Assembly: GCF_025144465.1 (NCBI RefSeq)
Contig: NZ_CP083553.1
Coordinates: forward strand, 3,788,001-3,852,000
Origin: Leisingera sp. S132
GTDB taxonomy: Bacteria; Pseudomonadota; Alphaproteobacteria; Rhodobacterales; Rhodobacteraceae
DNA length: 64,000 bases
Reading direction: 5' to 3'
Shown here: in pieces, positions 54,647-64,000 of the stretch
How positions within the stretch are numbered: position 1 is the stretch's first letter
Layout of the letters: each line of letters opens with the position of its first letter
Translations under genes and position numbers: made by a program
Notes under the pieces: model-generated
The model's database searches: none
What the model was told of the DNA's origin: nothing
The model's input: the letters and a program-made list of their open reading frames with translations, nothing else

Positions 54647-56035
54647 ATGGCCGGGGATTATATCGTCAAAGACATCGCGCTGGCAGGCTTTGGCCGCAAA
54701 GAGCTGGACATCGCTGAAACCGAAATGCCGGGCCTGATGGCGCTGCGCGAAGAATACGGCGCAAGCAAGCCGCTGAAGGGCGCCCGCATCGTCGGCTCGC
54801 TGCATATGACCATTCAGACCGCTGTGCTGATCGAAACGCTGGTGGCGCTGGGCGCGGATGTGCGCTGGGCCTCCTGCAACATCTTCTCGACCCAGGATCA
54901 TGCCGCCGCGGCGATTGCCGAAGCCGGCATTCCTGTCTTCGCGATCAAGGGCCAGACCCTTGAAGAGCATTGGGACTATCTCGACAAATCCTTCATGTTC
55001 CCCGAAGGTGCCAACTTGATCCTGGACGATGGCGGCGACGCCACCCTCTATGTGCTGCTGGGCGCCCGCGCCGAAGCAGGCGAAGACATCATCCCGGTGC
55101 CGCAGTCCGAAGAGGAAGCGGTCATCAAGGCGCAGATCCAGAAACGCATGGAGGCCTCCCCGGGCTGGTTCACCAAGACCCGCAACGCGATCCTGGGCGT
55201 GTCCGAGGAAACCACCACCGGCGTCCACCGACTGTACGAGCTGCAGAAGAACGGCCAGCTGCCGTTCCCGGCGATCAACGTGAACGACTCGGTCACCAAG
55301 TCGAAGTTCGACAACAAATACGGCTGCAAGGAATCGCTGGTCGACGGCATCCGCCGCGCTACCGACACCATGATGGCTGGCAAGGTTGCCGTGGTTTGCG
55401 GTTACGGCGATGTGGGCAAAGGCTCCGCAGCCTCCCTGCGCGGCGCCGGCGCCCGGGTGAAAGTCACTGAAGCCGACCCGATCTGCGCCCTGCAGGCAGC
55501 CATGGATGGATTTGAAGTGGTGCTGCTGGAAGAGGAAGTCGGTTCCGCCGACATCTTCATCACCACCACCGGCAACAAGGACGTGATCCGCATCGAGCAC
55601 ATGCGCGAGATGAAGGACATGGCGATTGTCGGTAACATCGGCCACTTCGACAATGAAATTCAGGTCGCCGCGCTGAAGAACCACAAGTGGACCAACATTA
55701 AGGACCAGGTGGATATGATCGAGATGCCCTCGGGCAACCGCATCATCCTGCTGTCCGAAGGCCGCCTGCTGAACCTCGGCAACGCCACCGGCCACCCGTC
55801 GTTCGTGATGTCGGCCTCCTTCACCAACCAGGTGCTGGCCCAGATCGAGCTGTGGACCCGCGGCGACAACTACGAAAACGACGTCTACATCCTGCCCAAG
55901 CACCTGGACGAGAAAGTCGCCCGCCTGCATCTGGGCCGCATCGGCGTCAAGCTGACCCAGCTGAGCTCTGAGCAGGCCGCCTATATCGGCGTCAAGCCGG
56001 AAGGCCCGTTCAAGCCGGAGCACTACCGCTACTAA
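54647..56035 (+). CDS. ahcY: Adenosylhomocysteinase
   Basis: The 462-residue enzyme splits S-adenosylhomocysteine to adenosine and homocysteine, relieving product inhibition of methyltransferases. Family blocks: [31 protein letters not shown], the NAD site [21 protein letters not shown] and the C-terminal [13 protein letters not shown]. The approximately 40-residue insert seen in bacterial forms is present. The ATG at 54647 follows GGAG at 7 bases. No SAH-type riboswitch was recognised in the 150-base leader. Confidence 0.97.
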   Translation: MAGDYIVKDIALAGFGRKELDIAETEMPGLMALREEYGASKPLKGARIVGSLHMTIQTAVLIETLVALGADVRWASCNIFSTQDHAAAAIAEAGIPVFAIKGQTLEEHWDYLDKSFMFPEGANLILDDGGDATLYVLLGARAEAGEDIIPVPQSEEEAVIKAQIQKRMEASPGWFTKTRNAILGVSEETTTGVHRLYELQKNGQLPFPAINVNDSVTKSKFDNKYGCKESLVDGIRRATDTMMAGKVAVVCGYGDVGKGSAASLRGAGARVKVTEADPICALQAAMDGFEVVLLEEEVGSADIFITTTGNKDVIRIEHMREMKDMAIVGNIGHFDNEIQVAALKNHKWTNIKDQVDMIEMPSGNRIILLSEGRLLNLGNATGHPSFVMSASFTNQVLAQIELWTRGDNYENDVYILPKHLDEKVARLHLGRIGVKLTQLSSEQAAYIGVKPEGPFKPEHYRY

Positions 56036-56058
56036 GCGGGAGCAGCAGAACACAAAAC

Positions 56059-56090
56059 AGCGCCGCCGGGGAAATCCGGCGGCGCTTTTC
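56059..56090 (+). terminator. Intrinsic terminator after ahcY
   Basis: A perfect 11-base-pair GC stem (AGCGCCGCCGG with its complement) and a 6-base loop, followed by TTTTCTTT, lies about 20 bases past the ahcY stop. Confidence 0.9.
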
Positions 56091-56101
56091 TTTGCATGAT
56101 G

Positions 56102-56374
56102 CTAATTGCCGGTAGTGGGGTCGATGACAGTTTCGATTCTGGTGATTTTGCTGGCCGGAAAGCCGCTCAGTTTCGAATGCTCGTGTATCGCGTCTTCGGA
56201 GTCGGCCAGATAAATGCAGAAAGTTTTATCGCCGGCAACATAGGAGTGCTGCCATTGGACCCGGGGGGCCAGTTTGGCCAGTGCATCATTGGAGGTGCGC
56301 GCCGCGCCGCTTAGTTCTTCACCGCTCATGCTGCCGACCTTTGGGATGTCCCGTTCGATGAGAAACTTTTGCAT
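56102..56374 (-). CDS. DUF4242 family protein
   Basis: The 90-residue protein matches DUF4242: MQKFLIERDIPKVGSMSGEE at the start, then QWQHSYVAGDKTFCIYLADS and AIHEHSKLSGFPASKITRIE. Related proteins can bind nickel, but no function is set. It is alone on its strand between ahcY and a gene-free stretch. Confidence 0.8.
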   Translation of the reverse strand: MQKFLIERDIPKVGSMSGEELSGAARTSNDALAKLAPRVQWQHSYVAGDKTFCIYLADSEDAIHEHSKLSGFPASKITRIETVIDPTTGN

Positions 56375-56598
56375 GGCATATCTCCTCCATATTTCTACTA
56401 CGCAGGCCTCGATATAGGTCCCGGTTCCGGAAAGGCATCCGCACTGGCGCCAGATGGCGGCGGGTATTGCGAAACAGGGGGCGGGACAAGTGCGGACGGT
56501 AAAACCTGAAGATGAAACCCTCCCGGTTGCTTCCCGTCACTTCTGATTTAGCTCGCATTGTCCGGGTTATTGTTTTGCGGAATCGGCGCTGGGCGGCC

Positions 56599-56716
56599 TA
56601 TACCTAAGTAACCGGCCAGGACGGCCAGGAACCAGATTTTCATACGCGTGTGGTGGATAGTGGAGCACGCGGGGTGGAAGGGAAGGTCCTGATTGTCCTC
56701 AGGTCCTTCCCTTTTT
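56599..56716 (+). ncRNA. Candidate small RNA with its own promoter and terminator
   Basis: The 362-base gap at 56375-56736 lies between two leftward genes, yet ends in a rightward intrinsic terminator (56680-56716: 13-pair stem with one mismatch, then five T residues). A weak promoter, TTGCGG at 56575-56580 and TATACC at 56599-56604 with 18-base spacing, could start transcription near 56611, giving an RNA of about 105 bases. No open reading frame in it looks real. Confidence 0.35.
56680..56716 (+). terminator. Rightward intrinsic terminator without an obvious gene
   Basis: GGGAAGGTCCTGA pairs with TCAGGTCCTTCCC (one T-T mismatch, 6-base loop), followed by TTTTT on the plus strand only. Both flanking genes run leftward, so it does not serve them. 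Confidence 0.7.
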
Positions 56717-56736
56717 CATTTCAGGTTCGTGACGGC

Positions 56737-57132
56737 TTAGAACAGCACCAGCACAAGCCCGGCGGCCGCGCAGGCCAGCGTCGCATATCCGCCATCGATC
56801 AGCGTCAGTTTCACCGGCCGCATTCCGTACATGTTGTTGAGCGCAATCCAGGGGCTGATGAAAAACAAGCCGATACCGGCGCCGCCAACCAGACCCGCCC
56901 CTATGGTTTCGATGCCTGACAGGCTGAACACATGGCGCATCATGCCGGCGACGATCAATTGCAGGACAAAAGCCATGGCAAAGATCATCGGGCTTTGCCC
57001 GCCCTTCGGCTTTCCGGTCTCGTCGCACTCGACTCCCGAAGCCTCAATCCAGGGTTTCGCCAGGGCACCGTAATACGCGGCTCCCAAGGCAAAGGCAGCC
57101 GCAGCCGCGGCAATCACGCTGATATATCCCAT
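56737..57132 (-). CDS. DUF1761 family membrane protein
   Basis: The 131-residue protein has about four hydrophobic helices and the DUF1761 pattern: GYISVIAAAAAAFALGAAYYG at the start, then GAGLVGGAGIGLFFISPWI and a C-terminal small-residue helix. Function unknown. The start at 57132 follows GAGGAGAGC; a 9-codon extension is not family-like. It is downstream of the EVE gene on the same strand. Confidence 0.8.
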   Translation of the reverse strand: MGYISVIAAAAAAFALGAAYYGALAKPWIEASGVECDETGKPKGGQSPMIFAMAFVLQLIVAGMMRHVFSLSGIETIGAGLVGGAGIGLFFISPWIALNNMYGMRPVKLTLIDGGYATLACAAAGLVLVLF

Positions 57133-57178
57133 GATGCTCTCCTCAATGGTTTCACCCACTTGAGAGCAGAGTGTCAGA

Positions 57179-57601
57179 TCAGCCGGGATCTGTCTCCCCC
57201 AGAGCGCAGATGGCGGCCCATTCGGCTTCGCTCACCGGCTGCACAGACAGGCGGGAGTTTTTCACCAGCACCATGTCTTCCAGCCGCGGGTCGGCCTTGA
57301 TCTGGTCCAGGCTGACCGGTTTTGCAAAGGATCGCACCGCCTTGATGTCCACGCACTCCCAGCGGCCGTCCTCGGTGGTGCTGTCGGGATGCGCCTCGGC
57401 GCAGACCTCGACAATGCCGACCACGGATTTCTCTTTCTGCGAATGATAGAAAAAGCCTCGGTCGCCGATTTTCATTTCGCGCATGAAGTTACGCGCCTGG
57501 TAGTTCCGAACGCCATCCCATTCCTCGCCTTCATCGCTCTTGGCGACCTGGTTATCCCAGCTCCAGGTGGAGGGTTCGGATTTGAACAGCCAATACCGCA
57601 T
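57179..57601 (-). CDS. EVE-domain protein
   Basis: The 140-residue protein is a single EVE domain, a PUA-like fold that binds modified bases. It starts MRYWLFKSEPSTWSWDNQ and has WDGVRNYQARNFMREMKIGD and FFYHSQKEKSVVGIVEV. The start at 57601 overlaps the YciI stop (ATGA). EVE-YciI-gpsA-tsaD is a common order in this family of bacteria; tsaD makes a modified tRNA base, which may be relevant. Confidence 0.9.
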   Translation of the reverse strand: MRYWLFKSEPSTWSWDNQVAKSDEGEEWDGVRNYQARNFMREMKIGDRGFFYHSQKEKSVVGIVEVCAEAHPDSTTEDGRWECVDIKAVRSFAKPVSLDQIKADPRLEDMVLVKNSRLSVQPVSEAEWAAICALGETDPG

Positions 57602-57873
57602 CAGCCGATAACTTTTTTCCAGGTGATCAATTCTACTGCTTCGAACAGGCCTGCTTTGTTGTAAGGGTCGTTCGCTGCCCATACCTCGCCGGCTGCCATG
57701 TCCTCTACATCCAGGATTACCAGGGAACCAGCCATATTGCCTTCCTGATCCAAGAGCGGTCCTGCCTGCGCTACCGCGCCAGTGTCGTTGATATAGGCCA
57801 GATGGGCGTCTCGGTTGTCCAGCCGGGTTTGCAGATGGCCGGGTTTGTCGCGGGCGATCAATGCGATGAGCAT
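57601..57873 (-). CDS. YciI-family protein
   Basis: The 90-residue protein is YciI-like: MLIALIARDKPGHLQTRLDN, then AGPLLDQEGNMAGSLVILDV and the C-terminal FEAVELITWKKVIG. YciI-type folds are often part of small dimeric enzymes or ligand sensors; no specific activity is proposed. One base separates it from gpsA upstream, and it overlaps the EVE gene. Confidence 0.85.
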   Translation of the reverse strand: MLIALIARDKPGHLQTRLDNRDAHLAYINDTGAVAQAGPLLDQEGNMAGSLVILDVEDMAAGEVWAANDPYNKAGLFEAVELITWKKVIG

Positions 57874-57874
57874 T

Positions 57875-58837
57875 TTATTCCTCTTTTAATGGTCTTTTAA
57901 GCAAATGTGCCGCTGCCTCGCTGATCGTCAAGCGCTGATCTACTAAATTGGTTACCGTGAGCGTGACCGGCATATCCAAAACCATCCGCTGGGCCTGCTC
58001 CGCGACGGCCCGCGCTGTGGCGGCGCCTTCCACCGTGATACTGGGGTCGAACTCCTCGCCGCGGCCTATGGACAGGCCCAACCGGTAGTTGCGGGACAAG
58101 TCAGAAGTGCAGGTCAGCGCGAGGTCGCCAAAGCCTGAAAGCCCGGCCAGGGTTTCCGCCTTGGCACCGCTTGCCAGCGCCATGCGCTGCATCTCCGCAT
58201 AACCGCGGGTCATCAGCGCCGCACGGGCGCTGTCACCCAGCCCGGCGCCGATGACCGCACCGCAGGCAATCGCCATCACATTCTTCAGCGCGCCGCCGAT
58301 TTCCGCGCCGATGGTGTCTGTGGTTCGATACAGGCGCAGATTGGCTGTGGTCAGCTGTTCCTGAAGGGACTTGCACAGCTCCACATCACCGCAGGCCAGC
58401 GTCAGCGCGGTTGGCAGTCCACGGGCGATGTCAGCGGCAAAACTTGGCCCGGTCAGCAGCGCGGCCTGCGCATCCGGCAGAACTTCGCGGATGACGGCAA
58501 CAGGGCCTAGCCCGGTCTCCAGTTCAATGCCCTTGCAGCAGGCGACAAGTGTCTTTCCTGCCAGCTGCGCGCCGTACTCCTCCAGCACAATGCGCAGCGT
58601 CTGCATCGGCACCGCCAGGAGCAGGACGCCGGACTGGCTCGCCGTGGCAATATCCGCCGTGACGGAGAGGCTTTCCGGCAGTGCCACACCAGGCAGGCGG
58701 GTCCCGTTGCGGCGGCTGTCCTGCATCGCCTGGGCCTTCACCGCGTTGCGCGCCCAAAGGGTCACGGGGCCGTTGCCGGCCAGCGAGATTGCCAGGGCGG
58801 TGCCAAAGGCGCCCGAGCCCAATACAGAAATGCTCAT
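57875..58837 (-). CDS. gpsA: Glycerol-3-phosphate dehydrogenase [NAD(P)+]
   Basis: The 320-residue enzyme makes glycerol-3-phosphate from dihydroxyacetone phosphate for phospholipid synthesis. The nucleotide-binding loop is [17 protein letters not shown] at residues 3-19; [18 protein letters not shown] and the catalytic-Lys block [15 protein letters not shown] are present, with [16 protein letters not shown] as another family block. It overlaps the tsaD stop by four bases. Confidence 0.95.
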   Translation of the reverse strand: MSISVLGSGAFGTALAISLAGNGPVTLWARNAVKAQAMQDSRRNGTRLPGVALPESLSVTADIATASQSGVLLLAVPMQTLRIVLEEYGAQLAGKTLVACCKGIELETGLGPVAVIREVLPDAQAALLTGPSFAADIARGLPTALTLACGDVELCKSLQEQLTTANLRLYRTTDTIGAEIGGALKNVMAIACGAVIGAGLGDSARAALMTRGYAEMQRMALASGAKAETLAGLSGFGDLALTCTSDLSRNYRLGLSIGRGEEFDPSITVEGAATARAVAEQAQRMVLDMPVTLTVTNLVDQRLTISEAAAHLLKRPLKEE

Positions 58838-59931
58838 GCTTTGGCTCCTTTGCGGCCGGATCCGATCAGCGCCGGGCTGCTTTTATCCAGCGGCCAGCGG
58901 GGCCGGGCGGTCAGGTCCAGCCCGTCGCGCGCGCCCGCTTTGAACCGCTCAAGGCCCGCATAGGCGATCATTGCTGCATTGTCGGTGCATAGCCGCAGCG
59001 GCGGGGCGGTAAAGGCGGTGCCTGCCTCTGCACAAACTGTCTCTAACGCTGCCCGGATGGCGGTATTTGCTGCTACTCCGCCAGCCACGGCAATGGTTGG
59101 CTGCATTGGTTGCTCTTCGAGATACAGACGGATTGCGCGGCGGGTTTTCTCCGCCAGAGTATCAACCACAGCAGCCTGAAACCCGGCGCATAGGTCGGCG
59201 CGGTCCTGACGGGTCAGGCCGCCTTTATCCGCAACGATCTGATCGCGCATCCGCATCAGCGCGGTCTTCAGCCCCGAGAATGACAGGTTGCAGTCCGGCC
59301 GGTCGAGCAAGGGCCGCGGAAAGCGGAACCGCTTGGGACTACCCTTTTCCGCTTCAGCCTGCACTGACGGACCGCCCGGTTGCGGCAGCCCCAGCAGCCG
59401 GGCAGTCTTGTCAAAGGCCTCGCCCGGAGCGTCGTCAATAGTGCCGCCCAAACGAGTGAAATCCTCCGGCCCGCGCACCAGCAGGTACTGGCAGTGGCCG
59501 CCGGAAACCAGCAGCATCAGGTACGGATAGGCAACCCCATCCGTCAGCCGCGGTGTCAGCGCGTGTCCCGCCAGATGGTTTACCCCGACCAGCGGCAGGC
59601 CGGTCGCGGCGGCAATCCCCTTGGCGCACATCACACCGGACATCACGCCGCCGATCAGCCCGGGGCCGGCGGTGACGGCCACCGCATCCATTTCGTTCAG
59701 GCGCAGCCCGGCTTCTGCCAGTGCATCGCGGACGCAGATGTCCAGCTTTTCAGCGTGGGCGCGGGCGGCAATCTCCGGCACCACGCCGCCAAAAGCACTG
59801 TGCAGCTCAGTCTGTCCGAACACGATCGAGGACAGAACCTCGGGCTGCTCACCCTCAGCCTGCCGCACCACGGCGGCGGCAGTGTCGTCACAGCTGCTCT
59901 CCAGCCCCAGAATTGTCAGGGTCTTTGTCAT
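58834..59931 (-). CDS. tsaD: tRNA N6-threonylcarbamoyladenosine transferase TsaD
   Basis: The 365-residue protein transfers the threonylcarbamoyl group to A37 of tRNAs, working with TsaB and TsaE (TsaE is at 48 kb). The ASKHA fold has [12 protein letters not shown] at the start, the metal ligands in [10 protein letters not shown] (His-x3-His), [13 protein letters not shown] and [16 protein letters not shown] near the C-terminus. It is divergent from hemD across 74 bases. The usual gcp-to-hemC link is absent, since hemD is next. Confidence 0.96.
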   Translation of the reverse strand: MTKTLTILGLESSCDDTAAAVVRQAEGEQPEVLSSIVFGQTELHSAFGGVVPEIAARAHAEKLDICVRDALAEAGLRLNEMDAVAVTAGPGLIGGVMSGVMCAKGIAAATGLPLVGVNHLAGHALTPRLTDGVAYPYLMLLVSGGHCQYLLVRGPEDFTRLGGTIDDAPGEAFDKTARLLGLPQPGGPSVQAEAEKGSPKRFRFPRPLLDRPDCNLSFSGLKTALMRMRDQIVADKGGLTRQDRADLCAGFQAAVVDTLAEKTRRAIRLYLEEQPMQPTIAVAGGVAANTAIRAALETVCAEAGTAFTAPPLRLCTDNAAMIAYAGLERFKAGARDGLDLTARPRWPLDKSSPALIGSGRKGAKA

Positions 59932-60005
59932 GGCCTTACCGTTGCATCAAACTGCTGCCGGGGCTACCACCGAAGCGGGGTGCAAACAATCCCGGGAGCC
60001 TTTGG

Positions 60006-60731
60006 ATGGTGCCATTGCTGATGACACGCCCGCTGGCAGCGGCAAAGCGGTTTGCCGCCAGCCTGCCAGCCGAAGCGCTTGCCGGGCTGCATGTGATCTA
60101 TACTCCGCTGATGGAGATTCAGCCGGTTCAGGCACCGGTCAGAACGCAAGGTGTAAAAGGGGTGATCTTCACCTCTGCCAACGGCGTTGAGGCCGCTTCA
60201 CGTGAAACTACAGTGCGGCTGCCTGCCTATTGTGTTGGGGAACGCACGGCGCAGACCGCCGCAGAACTGGGCTGGCAGGCTGAGTTTCTGGGGCAATGCG
60301 CCGAAGAGCTGACGGCTGCCCTGCTGCAAAAGCGCCCCGAGGCACCTCTATTGCATTTGCGCGGCGCCCATGCGCGGGGCGCAATTGCGCAGCTTCTGAC
60401 GGATGGCGGCCTCCCTTGCGGGGAGCAAATCGTGTATGATCAGGTGCTTTTGCCGCTGACGGAGGAGGCGAAAGCTGCGCTTGCTGCGCAAAAAGATGTG
60501 ATCGTGCCGCTATTCTCACCCAGGACCGCGCGCCATTTTGCCAATCTGTGCGGGGACGCGTCGCATTTGCATCTGATTGCGCTGAGCCAAACCGTTTCTG
60601 AGCCTCTGAAAGGCTTGAATTACAAGGCTTTCAGCGTAAGTAAAGCCCCGGATGCACCTGCCATGGCGGCGGCTGTCGTTGATGCCGCAGCGCAGCTGTC
60701 CCGGCTTGAGGGCAGGGGGCGCGCGGAGTAG
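60006..60731 (+). CDS. hemD: Uroporphyrinogen-III synthase (HemD)
   Basis: The 241-residue protein closes hydroxymethylbilane to uroporphyrinogen III. This family is poorly conserved; the assignment rests on PLLMTRPLAAAKRFAASL at the start, GVIFTSANGVEAA, and the context tsaD-hemD-mitofilin-hemY. The ATG at 60006 follows GGGAG at 7 bases; upstream in-frame sequence belongs to tsaD's antisense. The stretch at 60194-60209 is a near-parS sequence. hemC is not in the window. Confidence 0.8.
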   Translation: MVPLLMTRPLAAAKRFAASLPAEALAGLHVIYTPLMEIQPVQAPVRTQGVKGVIFTSANGVEAASRETTVRLPAYCVGERTAQTAAELGWQAEFLGQCAEELTAALLQKRPEAPLLHLRGAHARGAIAQLLTDGGLPCGEQIVYDQVLLPLTEEAKAALAAQKDVIVPLFSPRTARHFANLCGDASHLHLIALSQTVSEPLKGLNYKAFSVSKAPDAPAMAAAVVDAAAQLSRLEGRGRAE

Positions 60732-60782
60732 GGTCCAGCGTGTTCGCAAGAATGTATTTTAGGAATCGAGGGGGAGGCCGGC

Positions 60783-62051
<1,269 letters not shown>

Positions 62052-62061
62052 GGAAGCCGCC

Positions 62062-63537
62062 ATGCTCTGGTCGTTGTTGAAGATCCTCGTATTTGTCGCA
62101 ATCGTCGCGGTTCTGGCCTTTGGCGCAGGCCTGCTGATGGAAACAGCAGGCGGGGTGCAGATCACCGTTGCCGGCACGGAATACACTCTTGGCGCGCTGC
62201 AGTCCGTCATTGCGCTGGGCGTGCTGGTTGTTGGCCTCTGGCTGTTCCTGAAACTGCTGTCGCTGCTGGTTGCGACGCTGCGCTTCCTGAATGGCGATGA
62301 AACCGCGCTGTCACGGTATTGGGACAAAGGCCGCGAACAAAAAGGCTATCAGGCGCTGTCTGACGGACTGATGGCGCTGGCCTCTGGCGAAGGGCGCTTG
62401 GCACTGGCCAAGGCGGCACGGGCGGAGAAGTATCTGCAGAAGCCGGAACTGACCGATTTGCTGGTGGCCCAGGCGGCAGAGATGAGCGGCGATACCCACA
62501 AGGCTGCGGAGGCGTATAAGCGGCTTCTGTCGAACCAGCCGACCCGCTTTGTCGGCGTGCGCGGGATCATGAAGCAGAAGCTCTCGGAGGGCGACACGGA
62601 TACTGCCCGCCAGCTGGCCGAAAAGGCGCTGGCGCTGCGCCCCAAGCATGAGGAAGTGCAGGACACGCTGCTGCGCCTGCAGGCGCAGGCGGAAGATTGG
62701 GCCGGTGCGCGCAAGACACTGTCAACCAAGCTCAAGACCGGCACTTTGCCGCGCGATGTGTACAAGCGCCGCGATGCGGTTCTGGCTTTGTCGGCCTCCA
62801 AGGGGGTTCTGGACGAGGGCGCAACGGTTGAGCAGCAGGAACAGGCGATTGAGGCCAACCGCCTGTCGCCGGATCTGGTCCCGGCGGCTGCCATGGCGGC
62901 CCGCGCCTATATCGCCAAGGGCAAGAAACGCCCCGCTGTGCGGCTGCTGAAGAAAGCCTGGGAAAGCCAGCCGCACCCGGATCTGGCGCATGCCTTTGCC
63001 GCAATCGAACCGGAGGAAACCGCCGCTGAGCGCGTCAAACGGTTTGACCAGCTGGCGCGCATCAAGCCGCTGAACGACGAGACCCGTCTGGTGATGGCGG
63101 AGCTGAACATCGTGGCGGAGGATTTCCCTGAAGCCCGCCGCTGGCTGAATGACCTGGCAAAACGGGCGCCTGATGCCCGCGCGCTGACGCTGATGGCGGC
63201 GATTGAACGCGGCGAAGGCGCCAGCGACAAGGTGGTGCAGGGCTGGCTGGCCAAGGCGCTGACCGCGCCGCGCGGGCCCCAGTGGGTCTGCGACAGCTGC
63301 AACCATATCCACGCGGAATGGGCGCCGGTCTGCGAGCATTGCTCCAGCTTTGACACCCTGTCCTGGAAGCGCCCGGAGACGCCGGAGGTGGCCAGCGTCG
63401 CAGCCGCCCACATGCTGCCGCTGATCACCGGCGCGCTTGAGGCCAAGAGCGCGGAACCGGTTGAGGATGCAGAAATTCTCGAGGCTGCAGAGGATGCAGA
63501 GAGCGAGACTCAGGAAACCGTTAAACCAGTGAACTGA
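62062..63537 (+). CDS. hemY: HemY-like tetratricopeptide membrane protein
   Basis: The 491-residue protein has two N-terminal helices (MLWSLLKILVFVAIVAVLAF and LQSVIALGVLVVGLWLFLKL) and a HemY N-terminal domain, followed by TPR repeats through about residue 400. The C-terminus holds a rubredoxin-like zinc ribbon, CDSCNHIHAEWAPVCEHC (Cys-x2-Cys...Cys-x2-Cys, about residues 411-428), and ends in an acidic tail. HemY is linked to heme biosynthesis but its activity is not certain. It is the last gene before a strong terminator. Confidence 0.85.
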   Translation: MLWSLLKILVFVAIVAVLAFGAGLLMETAGGVQITVAGTEYTLGALQSVIALGVLVVGLWLFLKLLSLLVATLRFLNGDETALSRYWDKGREQKGYQALSDGLMALASGEGRLALAKAARAEKYLQKPELTDLLVAQAAEMSGDTHKAAEAYKRLLSNQPTRFVGVRGIMKQKLSEGDTDTARQLAEKALALRPKHEEVQDTLLRLQAQAEDWAGARKTLSTKLKTGTLPRDVYKRRDAVLALSASKGVLDEGATVEQQEQAIEANRLSPDLVPAAAMAARAYIAKGKKRPAVRLLKKAWESQPHPDLAHAFAAIEPEETAAERVKRFDQLARIKPLNDETRLVMAELNIVAEDFPEARRWLNDLAKRAPDARALTLMAAIERGEGASDKVVQGWLAKALTAPRGPQWVCDSCNHIHAEWAPVCEHCSSFDTLSWKRPETPEVASVAAAHMLPLITGALEAKSAEPVEDAEILEAAEDAESETQETVKPVN

Positions 63538-63571
63538 AGCCGGTTTCCATTCAAACGGCTATACAGGAAGA

Positions 63572-63603
63572 AACGGCAGGCGCGCCCTGCCGTTCTTTTT
63601 TTT
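63572..63603 (+). terminator. Intrinsic terminator after hemY
   Basis: A 9-base-pair perfect stem AACGGCAGG/CCTGCCGTT with a 5-base loop is followed by a run of nine T residues interrupted only by C. Confidence 0.92.
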
Positions 63604-63676
63604 ATGTCTGCACAGCACATGACCAGACCGGAACAGCCGCGATCCATGCAGTCAAGATTCAGAATGTTTTGGGGGA

Positions 63677-63763
63677 TGGTGCCCAGGAGAGGACTCGAAC
63701 CTCCACGTCCATACGGACACTAGCACCTGAAGCTAGCGCGTCTACCAATTCCGCCACCTGGGC
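63677..63763 (-). tRNA. tRNA-Leu (anticodon CAG)
   Basis: Read on the minus strand from 63763, the acceptor stem GCCCAGG pairs with CCTGGGC, then an A discriminator and encoded CCA. The anticodon stem CTAGC/GCTAG holds the loop TTCAGGT, giving anticodon CAG, which reads CUG leucine codons. The T arm has GGTTCGAGTCC. The long variable arm (TGTCCGTATGGACG) is the leucine-type class II arm. Confidence 0.97.
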
Positions 63764-63932
63764 AGGTGTCGTGAAACCGGCGTATAAGCGGAGTCGCAGG
63801 CAGCGTCAAACGGAAAATTCGCCTTGCAGCACAATTTTCTCATTATTGGGCTTAGGATTGTTTTCTCATTTGAATCCAGTGCCTTGAGTAGAGTGTTTTG
63901 GGCTGCGTCCAAGACGGAATCCGGCCGCTGGT

Positions 63933-63946
63933 TTGATCCTGCGCAA
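63933..63946 (+). promoter_or_regulatory. FNR-like box before the window's last start codon
   Basis: TTGAT-CCTG-CGCAA matches 8 of 10 positions of the FNR/FnrL consensus TTGAT-N4-ATCAA and lies about 35 bases before an ATG at 63981. The rest of the 217 bases after the tRNA shows nothing else I recognise. Confidence 0.3.
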
Positions 63947-63980
63947 AGTGGAGGATTCAGAAAAGGGGCATAGCAAAGTC

Positions 63981-64000
63981 ATGATACAGATTGACCGCCT
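63981..64000 (+). CDS. Possible start of a gene truncated by the window edge
   Basis: An ATG at 63981 opens a frame that continues to the edge (first residues MIQIDR). A GGGG sits about 14 bases upstream, too far for a strong ribosome site. There are too few codons to judge; the adjacent FNR-like box is the only support. Confidence 0.25.

Noticed and set aside
54602-56053. A 483-codon frame antisense to ahcY
   Set aside because: ahcY is nearly full-length and strongly conserved; long antisense frames are expected in GC-rich genes.

Overview
The window looks like a piece of the main chromosome of a marine Rhodobacteraceae bacterium of the Roseobacter group (Leisingera/Phaeobacter/Ruegeria-like). 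This rests on the GC-rich coding sequence, many ATGA stop/start overlaps, and group-typical gene neighbourhoods: regB-senC-regA near ahcY, tsaD-gpsA-YciI-EVE, hemD-mitofilin-hemY, and parAB-rsmG-mnmG-mnmE-rho beside maf-aroE-coaE-dnaQ. I see no prophage, insertion sequence, CRISPR array or rRNA operon. It is a dense core-genome segment with one tRNA.

Layout. 1-8.4 kb: a response-regulator phosphatase (cut by the left edge) and a divergent HPt protein, ilvA, a membrane protein, argG, small conserved genes, a coupled aminotransferase/sulfotransferase pair and an exported MsrA. 8.4-20.1 kb: a sugar kinase, maeB, a solitary flagellin, mutS, the heat-shock pair hrcA-grpE, and rph-rdgB-hemW. 20.1-31.3 kb: the origin neighbourhood. 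parB, parA, rsmG, mnmG, mnmE, rho and hemJ run leftward and maf-aroE-coaE-dnaQ run rightward from a 410-base gap with DnaA-box-like repeats, which I take as probable oriC. Two perfect 16-base parS sites lie inside rsmG and at the start of mnmG. 31.3-40 kb: secB, fxsA, Tim44-like/mltA/smr, a lipoprotein hydrolase, hslV and hslU split by a membrane protein, a DUF1127 protein and two diverged Lin0512 paralogues.

40-53 kb: one long leftward cluster (trxA, addA, addB, murU, amgK, tsaE, a PAS-only protein, regB) joining DNA break repair, cell-wall sugar recycling and tRNA t6A synthesis; senC and regA diverge from regB. The PAS-only gene sits where related alphaproteobacteria carry a DivL-type kinase and has a perfect CtrA box 50 bases upstream. 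53-64 kb: an HD phosphohydrolase, ahcY, small DUF genes, EVE, YciI, gpsA and tsaD leftward, then hemD, mitofilin-like and hemY rightward, tRNA-Leu(CAG), and possibly the start of a further gene.

The least explained parts are two gene-free stretches (53.0-53.36 kb and 56.38-56.74 kb) with hairpin-rich or terminator-bearing sequence that may encode RNAs, the PAS-only/CtrA-box locus, the aminotransferase/sulfotransferase couple, and the hslV-membrane protein-hslU arrangement. All functional calls come from reading the sequence; no database search was run.
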